Source: DASYSA01 sp036003885 (lineage in GTDB: Bacteria; Acidobacteriota; Blastocatellia; UBA7656). From it: a stretch of 11,209 bases of DNA. Position numbers and translations under genes: made by a program. Where the stretch lies: positions 1 through 11,209 of the forward strand of contig DASYSA010000399.1 in assembly GCA_036003885.1 (NCBI GenBank), read 5' to 3'. The notes beneath the pieces are model-generated. The model worked only from the letters and a program-made list of their open reading frames with translations, had not been told where the DNA came from and did not search any database. This document shows, in pieces, positions 6,815 through 11,209 of the stretch. The number at the start of each line of letters is the position of its first letter. Position 1 is the stretch's first letter.

Positions 6815-6830
6815 TGCTAGAATTGGGTCG
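6815..6830 (+). promoter_or_regulatory. Extended -10 box of a probably leaderless trpG
   Basis: TGCTAGAAT (6815-6823) is an extended -10 element (TGn plus TAGAAT, five of six matching TATAAT). The gap to the trpG ATG is seven bases, so the transcript should start at or next to the ATG. There is no Shine-Dalgarno in the gap. A -35 match is poor (TTCGTA at 6795-6800, 17 bp spacing), as often seen with extended -10 promoters. This would give the trp block its own promoter, separate from the cyclophilin gene. Confidence 0.6.
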
Positions 6831-7394
6831 ATGATTTTGGTGATCGACAACTACGACTCGTTTACCTATAACCTCGTCCAGTATCTCGGCGAGCTTGGGG
6901 CCGAGGTTCAGGTCTATCGCAACGACGCCATTACGGTGAGTGGAATTGCTCAACTGAAGCCTGAGAGGCTCGTCATTTCGCCGGGACCCGGGGTCCCTGC
7001 AGATGCCGGCATCACCGTTGCCGCGGTCAAAGAGTTCGCAGGTAAGATTCCCATACTGGGCGTCTGTTTGGGCCACCAGGCAATAGGAGAGGCTTTCGGC
7101 GGCCGGATCGTCCGCGCGCCATCGTTGATGCATGGAAAAACCTCAGAGATCCGTCACGATTCGCGGTCGATCTTTCGCGGATTGCCACCCGGCTTCAAGG
7201 CCACGCGTTACCATTCACTTATGGTTAAGAAGGAGGGCCTGCCAGACTGGCTCGAGATCTCGGCAACCTCGCACGATGGTTTGATCATGGCGCTCCGCCA
7301 TAAGAAGTTTCCGGTCGAGGGTGTGCAGTTTCATCCGGAGTCGATAATGACCGAAAACGGAAAGATGCTGCTTGAGAACTTTCTGAAACTCTGA
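6831..7394 (+). CDS. trpG: Anthranilate/aminodeoxychorismate synthase glutaminase subunit
   Basis: This 187-residue class I glutamine amidotransferase releases ammonia from glutamine for the TrpE subunit, making anthranilate from chorismate. The N-terminus MILVIDNYDSFTYNLVQYLG is the classic TrpG/PabA start, so the ATG at 6831 is chosen over the in-frame ATG at 6753, which would begin inside the repeat. Other motifs are ISPGPGVP (49-56), the nucleophile elbow GVCLGHQAIGEAFGG (77-91, C79) and GVQFHPESI (164-172; H168 and E170 complete the triad). TrpG and PabA cannot be separated by sequence alone; in many bacteria one subunit serves both tryptophan and folate synthesis. The downstream trp genes favour trpG. 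No trpE or trpD is adjacent, so its synthase partner is elsewhere. Confidence 0.93.
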   Translation: MILVIDNYDSFTYNLVQYLGELGAEVQVYRNDAITVSGIAQLKPERLVISPGPGVPADAGITVAAVKEFAGKIPILGVCLGHQAIGEAFGGRIVRAPSLMHGKTSEIRHDSRSIFRGLPPGFKATRYHSLMVKKEGLPDWLEISATSHDGLIMALRHKKFPVEGVQFHPESIMTENGKMLLENFLKL

Positions 7395-7431
7395 CCCAGG
7401 CCCACAACCAGGGGAACAACAGCGAAAAGCA

Positions 7432-8268
7432 ATGGAGTCGAAGACGAGACCCAAAGGAATATTGGCTGCGGGTGGTGTGCTCGACCGAATAGTCGACGCC
7501 AGGGCGAAGCGCGTCGCCGATCTTAAGCTCGCATTCCCGGTCAATGAACTTGTGACTCGATCCTACCAGGGCTCGACGCGCCCTCGATACTCGATGAGCG
7601 AAGCTCTTTCGCAGCCGGGGCGCACGAACATCGTTGCGGAGATCAAGCATCGCTCGCCCTCGAAAGGAGTCATCCGCGGGGAGTTCGATCCGGTGGCTAT
7701 CGCGGCGAGTTATGAGAAGGCCGGAGCGGCGGCGCTCTCGGTGCTCACCGAGGAAGACTTCTTCGGCGGCTCACTCGCCCATCTGCGAGCGGTGCGAGAA
7801 CGAGTCGCCCTCCCCTTACTGAGAAAGGATTTTCATTTTGACGAGTACCAGATCCACGAGGCGCTGGCTGCGGGCGCCGATGCCGTGCTGCTGATTGTTG
7901 CGATCCTCGAGGACGAATTGCTGACAGATTTGGTTGTGCTTGCGTCTGAGTTGAAGATCGACGCGCTGGTCGAGGTCCACACTGCTCGAGAGATGGAACG
8001 GGCAGTTGCAGCGGGGGCCCGGATAATCGGGGTCAACAATCGCGACCTGACCACATTCACCGTCGAGCTTGCAACCTCCGAGCGTCTCGCGGCGGCAGCG
8101 CCGCGCGACGCTGTCCTTGTCAGTGAGAGCGGCATCCACACCGGGCAGGACATCAGGCGGCTCAAGCAGGCCGGTTACAACGCTTTTCTTGTGGGTGAGC
8201 ACCTCATGCGAGCGGCTGACCCCGGCGAGGCATTGAGCCGTCTGGTCGCGACTGCGGAGAGTGAATGA
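7432..8268 (+). CDS. trpC: Indole-3-glycerol-phosphate synthase
   Basis: This 278-residue cytoplasmic (beta/alpha)8-barrel enzyme closes carboxyphenylamino-deoxyribulose phosphate to indole-3-glycerol phosphate, the fourth step of tryptophan synthesis. Signature segments in order are IVAEIKHRSPSKG (67-79, with E70 and K72), SVLTEEDFFGGSL (103-115), LLRKDFHFDEYQIHEA (129-144, K132), LVEVHT (179-184, E181), GVNNRDLTTF (200-209), VSESGI (230-235, E232) and FLVGEHLMR (252-260). It starts 37 bases after trpG. The ATG at 7432 gives an N-terminal tail of about 15 residues before the usual LDRIVDARAKRV start, and a GGGG is 17 bases away, so the exact start is uncertain (a GTG at codon 16 is the alternative). 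It overlaps trpF by ATGA, implying translational coupling. Confidence 0.96.
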   Translation: MESKTRPKGILAAGGVLDRIVDARAKRVADLKLAFPVNELVTRSYQGSTRPRYSMSEALSQPGRTNIVAEIKHRSPSKGVIRGEFDPVAIAASYEKAGAAALSVLTEEDFFGGSLAHLRAVRERVALPLLRKDFHFDEYQIHEALAAGADAVLLIVAILEDELLTDLVVLASELKIDALVEVHTAREMERAVAAGARIIGVNNRDLTTFTVELATSERLAAAAPRDAVLVSESGIHTGQDIRRLKQAGYNAFLVGEHLMRAADPGEALSRLVATAESE

Positions 8269-8912
8269 ACAGGGTAAGGGTAAAGATATGCGGCATCCGG
8301 AGCCTGGAAGAGGCGATGGCCGCCGTTGAAGCGGGGGCCGATGCGCTGGGGTTTAACCTGTGGCCTCGAAGCTCGCGCTACGTTAGTCCCGAATCGGCGC
8401 GAGAGATTATTGCTGCGATCTCTCCCTTCGTAAGCTGCGTCGGAGTCTTCGTCAATGAAGATGCAGGCCGAGTGCAGGAGTTGGCATTGGACCTTGGGCT
8501 TGGAGCCGTGCAGCTCCATGGCGACGAGTCGCCCGAGTTCTGCGCGAGCCTCGATTCCGTGAAGGTCATTAAAGCCATCAGGGTGGGGCCGGGGTTCGCT
8601 CCGTCAATGTTGAAGACCTATCGCGTGAGTGCGATTCTTCTGGATACGAAGGTCACCGGGAATTACGGTGGGACCGGCCGGAGATTCGATTGGCGTTTCG
8701 CGATTGAAGCCAGACACTATTCGCCGATTATTCTCTCGGGGGGCTTAAATGAGGAGAATGTCGCCGAAGCCATCGAGCAGGTGAGGCCGGCGGCCATCGA
8801 CGTCTGCAGCGGTGTTGAAGCTGAACCGGGGCGCAAGGACCTTGATAAGCTGAGGAGCTTCATGGCTGCAGTCGATCGCGCCAACGAATCGTTTTCCGAG
8901 TGGCTTGTTTGA
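8265..8912 (+). CDS. trpF: Phosphoribosylanthranilate isomerase
   Basis: This 215-residue (beta/alpha)8-barrel enzyme carries out the Amadori rearrangement of phosphoribosylanthranilate to the substrate of TrpC. The signatures are VKICGI (6-11) with the catalytic-type C9, GADALGFNLWPRSSRYV (24-40), VQLHGDES (82-89), ILLDTKVTGNYGGTGRRFDW (124-143) with catalytic-type D127, LSGGLNEENV (157-166) and the phosphate-binding end DVCSGVEAEPGRKD (179-192), where a cysteine replaces the common serine. The ATG overlaps the trpC stop by four bases and has GGAG five bases upstream inside trpC. A 74-base spacer with possible RNA structure follows before trpB. The length and motif set are normal. Confidence 0.96.
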   Translation: MNRVRVKICGIRSLEEAMAAVEAGADALGFNLWPRSSRYVSPESAREIIAAISPFVSCVGVFVNEDAGRVQELALDLGLGAVQLHGDESPEFCASLDSVKVIKAIRVGPGFAPSMLKTYRVSAILLDTKVTGNYGGTGRRFDWRFAIEARHYSPIILSGGLNEENVAEAIEQVRPAAIDVCSGVEAEPGRKDLDKLRSFMAAVDRANESFSEWLV

Positions 8913-8921
8913 AAGAGGCTC

Positions 8922-8979
8922 GAGGTCCCGAAGAGCAGCAGGCTTAGAGACCTCCTGCCCAATCAAGAACCGTCAGGAG
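8922..8979 (+). promoter_or_regulatory. Possible RNA switch masking the trpB ribosome site
   Basis: The trpF-trpB spacer holds three short pairings that compete for the same bases. GAGGTC (8922-8927) pairs with GACCTC (8949-8954). GCAGG (8938-8942) pairs with CCTGC (8954-8958). CTCCTG (8952-8957) pairs with CAGGAG (8974-8979), which contains the trpB Shine-Dalgarno AGGAG (8975-8979). The first two would free the ribosome site and the third would hide it. Stems are only five or six base pairs, so chance pairing is possible. No leader peptide with Trp codons is seen. Confidence 0.3.
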
Positions 8980-8986
8980 AAACAAG

Positions 8987-10204
8987 GTGCAGAATACTGA
9001 GGGGCAATTCTACCTGTTGCCGGATGCGCAGGGTCACTTCGGGGCTTACGGGGGTCGCTTCGTTCCTGAAACGTTGATGCATCCAATCGAGCAGTTGATC
9101 GCTGCGTACCAAGAGGCCAGGCGAGACCCGGAGTTCGAGCACGAGTTGGCCAGGTTGCTGACGGTCTTCGTCGGGAGGCCAACTCCGTTGATGCTGGCGC
9201 AGCGACTCACCGATAAGCTGGGCGGTGCGAGAATCTACCTCAAGCGCGAAGACCTCTGCCATACAGGCGCGCATAAGATCAACAACGCCGTCGGCCAGGT
9301 GCTTCTGGCGCGCCGCATGGGCAAGACTCGAATCATCGCTGAGACCGGGGCGGGGCAGCATGGAGTGGCGACGGCGACGGTCTGCGCGCTGATGGGGCTT
9401 CAATGTATCGTGTACATGGGCACCGAAGACATGCGTCGCCAGGAGCTGAACGTCTTTCGAATGAGGCTGCTTGGAGCAGAGGTCGTCGGCGTCGAAGCGG
9501 GTAGCCGCACTCTCAAAGACGCCATCAACGAGGCGCTTCGAGACTGGGTGACCAACGTTGAAGATACCTACTACCTGCTCGGCTCGGTTATGGGACCTCA
9601 TCCATACCCGGCCATGGTTCGCGATTTCCAGAGGGTGATAGGCCGTGAAGCGCGCAAACAGATTCTGGAGGTCGAGGACCGCCTTCCCGATCTGTTGATC
9701 GCAAGTGTAGGCGGCGGCAGCAACTCGATAGGGCTGTTCTATGAGTTCCTTGCGGACCAGAAAGTTCGAATGGTTGGAGTCGAAGCGGGTGGAATCGGCA
9801 CGCAACTGGGCGAGCACGCCGCGCGCTTCAGTGGCGGCAGGCCCGGTGTTCTTCAAGGTACCCGCAGCTACATTCTGCAGGATGAGAATGGCCAGATTTC
9901 CACCACCCACTCGATTTCGGCCGGACTCGACTATTCAGCAGTTGGGCCCGAGCACGCGTACCTGCATGACATCGGCCGCAGCTCGTATACCTCGGCGAGC
10001 GATGCCGAAGCCCTTGCGGCGTTCGAGCTGCTGGCGCGGCTGGAAGGCATCATTCCGGCGCTCGAGAGTGCGCACGCAATCGCGGAAGTCATAAAGCTGG
10101 CGCCTTCTATGCGGGCGGACGAAATAATAATCGTCAACCTCTCGGGCCGCGGCGACAAGGATGTGAACACGGTGGCGCAGTTGCTATCGGAGCGTGATGC
10201 GTGA
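8987..10204 (+). CDS. trpB: Tryptophan synthase beta subunit
   Basis: This 405-residue PLP enzyme condenses indole with serine to give tryptophan, working in an alpha2beta2 complex with TrpA that channels indole. Key segments are GAYGGRFVPETL (19-30), YLKREDLCHTGAHKINN (84-100) with the PLP lysine K97, ETGAGQHGVA (119-128) with catalytic-type E119, the phosphate-binding loop VGGGSNSIG (241-249) and NLSGRGDKD (384-392) with S386 near the PLP ring. It is the usual TrpB1 type. The GTG start has AGGAG seven bases upstream. The final three codons and the TGA stop lie inside the heptamer array that fills the gap to trpA; the catalytic part is unaffected. trpA begins 99 bases later, an unusually wide gap for this pair. 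Confidence 0.97.
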   Translation: MQNTEGQFYLLPDAQGHFGAYGGRFVPETLMHPIEQLIAAYQEARRDPEFEHELARLLTVFVGRPTPLMLAQRLTDKLGGARIYLKREDLCHTGAHKINNAVGQVLLARRMGKTRIIAETGAGQHGVATATVCALMGLQCIVYMGTEDMRRQELNVFRMRLLGAEVVGVEAGSRTLKDAINEALRDWVTNVEDTYYLLGSVMGPHPYPAMVRDFQRVIGREARKQILEVEDRLPDLLIASVGGGSNSIGLFYEFLADQKVRMVGVEAGGIGTQLGEHAARFSGGRPGVLQGTRSYILQDENGQISTTHSISAGLDYSAVGPEHAYLHDIGRSSYTSASDAEALAAFELLARLEGIIPALESAHAIAEVIKLAPSMRADEIIIVNLSGRGDKDVNTVAQLLSERDA

Positions 10205-10290
10205 TGCGTGAAGAGTGAAGGATGATACCGGTGTATCACGCATCACGGATCACGCATCACGCATCAACCTTCACGCATCTTGCATCACGA
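10193..10290. repeat. Fold-back heptanucleotide array overlapping the trpB stop
   Basis: Fourteen 7-base units run without a phase change. The first are CGTGATG, CGTGATG, CGTGAAG, AGTGAAG; two divergent units follow (10221-10234), then ATCACGC, ATCACGG, ATCACGC, ATCACGC, ATCAACC, TTCACGC, ATCTTGC, ATCACGA. The second half is the reverse complement of the first. The 17 bases at 10195-10211 pair perfectly with 10250-10266. A small stem, TGATAC (10223-10228) with GTATCA (10233-10238), lies in the loop. The second unit supplies the TGA of trpB. The array ends 13 bases before the trpA GTG and does not cover its AAGG ribosome site. Confidence 0.92.
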
Positions 10291-10303
10291 TTAAGGTTAA
10301 CAA

Positions 10304-11104
10304 GTGAATCGCATTGAACTGAAGTTTTCCCAGCTCAAACGCGCCGGCCGTAAGGCTTTCATTCCCTATATCACCGCCGGCGACCCCGATCTTGATTCGA
10401 CTGCCGAAATCATCCTTGAACTCGAACGGAGCGGCGCCGACCTGATCGAGCTCGGAGTTCCGTTCTCTGATCCGATGGCCGACGGACCCGTCATCCAGCG
10501 AGCTTCAGAGCGGGCTTTGAAACACGGTGTCAGCGCGCGCGATTGCCTGGCGATTGTAAGAAGAGTCCGCAAGAGCAGCGAGATACCAATCGTGTTGTTC
10601 AGCTACTTGAATCCTCTGCTGGCACTTGGTGTCGAGGCGCTCGGCGCTCGGCTGCGTGAGGCGGGAGTTGATGGCGTCCTTGCGACGGATCTGGTTCCAG
10701 AGGAAGGCGGCGAGTTCACTCGAGAGTTGCACTCGGCGGACATCGACACCATCTTCCTGGTTGCGCCTACCAGCACGGATGAGCGGCTCAAGCTGGTGTC
10801 GGATTCCAGTAGCGGATTCGTCTACGCAGTCTCCCGCACTGGGGTCACAGGAGTGAGGCAGAGCTTGTCCGAGGTTGCCGCAGAACTCGTAAGACGCGTT
10901 CGGCGGTTTACCGATCTGCCGGTGGCGGTAGGCTTCGGCGTTTCGAACGCAGAGCACGTTCGAGACGTGTGGAACCACGCGGAGGGTGCCGTCGTCGGTA
11001 GCCGTATGGTCGCCGAGATAGAGGAGAGTGCAGGCGGATCGGACGTGGTTGCGCGGGTGGGCGCGCTGACCAGATTGCTCGTTTCATCGAGGAATTCCGC
11101 ATGA
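10304..11104 (+). CDS. trpA: Tryptophan synthase alpha subunit
   Basis: This 266-residue (beta/alpha)8-barrel enzyme cleaves indole-3-glycerol phosphate to indole and glyceraldehyde 3-phosphate and passes indole to TrpB. It has FIPYITAGDPD (19-29), LIELGVPFSDPMADGP (47-62) containing both catalytic-type residues E49 and D60 at the same numbers as in enteric TrpA, FSYLNPLLALG (99-109), DGVLATDLVPEE (123-134), FLVAPTSTDER (151-161), VYAVSRTGVTG (173-183) and the phosphate-binding region VGFGVS (209-214) with VVGSR (230-234). The GTG start has AAGG (10293-10296) seven bases upstream, right after the repeat array. It is the last gene of the trp block in the window, and another heptamer array begins two bases after its stop. 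Confidence 0.96.
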   Translation: MNRIELKFSQLKRAGRKAFIPYITAGDPDLDSTAEIILELERSGADLIELGVPFSDPMADGPVIQRASERALKHGVSARDCLAIVRRVRKSSEIPIVLFSYLNPLLALGVEALGARLREAGVDGVLATDLVPEEGGEFTRELHSADIDTIFLVAPTSTDERLKLVSDSSSGFVYAVSRTGVTGVRQSLSEVAAELVRRVRRFTDLPVAVGFGVSNAEHVRDVWNHAEGAVVGSRMVAEIEESAGGSDVVARVGALTRLLVSSRNSA

Positions 11105-11105
11105 A

Positions 11106-11209
11106 GAAATTCGAAATGCGAAATGCGAAATTCGAAATGGGAAGTGCGGAATGTGCCGGGTGAACGGCGAAAGGCCCGCATGTCGAATTTCGAATTTCGA
11201 ATTTCGCAT
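11106..11209. repeat. Fold-back heptanucleotide array (GAAATGC to GAATTTC)
   Basis: About fifteen 7-base units run to the window end in one phase. They begin GAAATTC, GAAATGC, GAAATGC, GAAATTC, GAAATGG, GAAGTGC, GGAATGT, pass through a GC-rich divergent middle (11155-11182) and end with three TCGAATT copies and TCGCAT. The 16 bases at 11123-11138 pair perfectly with 11194-11209, the last bases of the window. The unit family is the same as at 1217-1286. The array starts two bases after the trpA stop and probably continues beyond the window. Confidence 0.9.

Noticed and set aside
6753..6830. Longer trpG start at 6753
   Set aside because: The added 26 residues are translated repeat; MILVIDNYDSF is the standard start of the family.
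8963..9910. 315-residue antisense ORF
   Set aside because: It lies wholly opposite trpB, has no motifs, and is explained by the codon bias of the real gene.
10195..10266. Intrinsic terminator
   Set aside because: A long stem but no T run, and it would cut trpA off from its own operon.
10193..10290. CRISPR array
   Set aside because: The unit is 7 bases with no spacers, and its orientation inverts half-way.

Overview
The window reads as ordinary chromosomal DNA from a moderately GC-rich bacterium. No gene fixes the phylum. The mix of a Tat-signal DOPA-dioxygenase-like protein, a secreted DUF1684 protein, a secreted double-cyclophilin protein and many short-period intergenic repeats fits Acidobacteriota (Blastocatellia-like) best, but this is an inference.

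Layout. At the left edge a 7-bp tandem array (1-56) abuts the 3' end of uppP (minus strand, undecaprenyl-diphosphatase). A small two-helix membrane protein (1021-1212) and a ferredoxin/metallo-beta-lactamase fusion protein (1317-2204) run on the plus strand and converge with a minus-strand group: a DUF1684 lipoprotein-like or secreted protein (3920-4867), a DOPA 4,5-dioxygenase-like protein with a Tat-type leader (2998-3708) and a DUF2461 protein (2275-2958). A 731-base stretch (4868-5598) has no convincing full-size gene. It holds a 25-codon ORF with a perfect Shine-Dalgarno and a few hairpins.

The right half is a plus-strand block: a secreted protein with two cyclophilin domains (5599-6750), then trpG, trpC, trpF, trpB and trpA. 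Together these give the glutaminase subunit of anthranilate synthase, indole-glycerol-phosphate synthase, phosphoribosylanthranilate isomerase and both tryptophan synthase subunits. trpE and trpD are not in the window, and trpD is absent from its common place between trpG and trpC. The pathway must be completed elsewhere.

The most unusual signal is between the genes. Six arrays keep a strict 7-base period, and each begins at or just after a stop codon. Their unit sequences differ (GGTCAGA-like, GCATCAC-like, GAAATGC-like). Four of them switch part-way to the reverse-complement unit, mostly without losing the 7-base phase, so each can fold back into a long hairpin. The trpB-trpA array even encodes the last residues and stop codon of TrpB. 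Two genes directly 3' of such arrays (the ferredoxin/MBL gene and trpG) have a -10 promoter box 7-9 nt before their ATG and no Shine-Dalgarno, so they look leaderless. A possible Shine-Dalgarno-sequestering structure lies before trpB.
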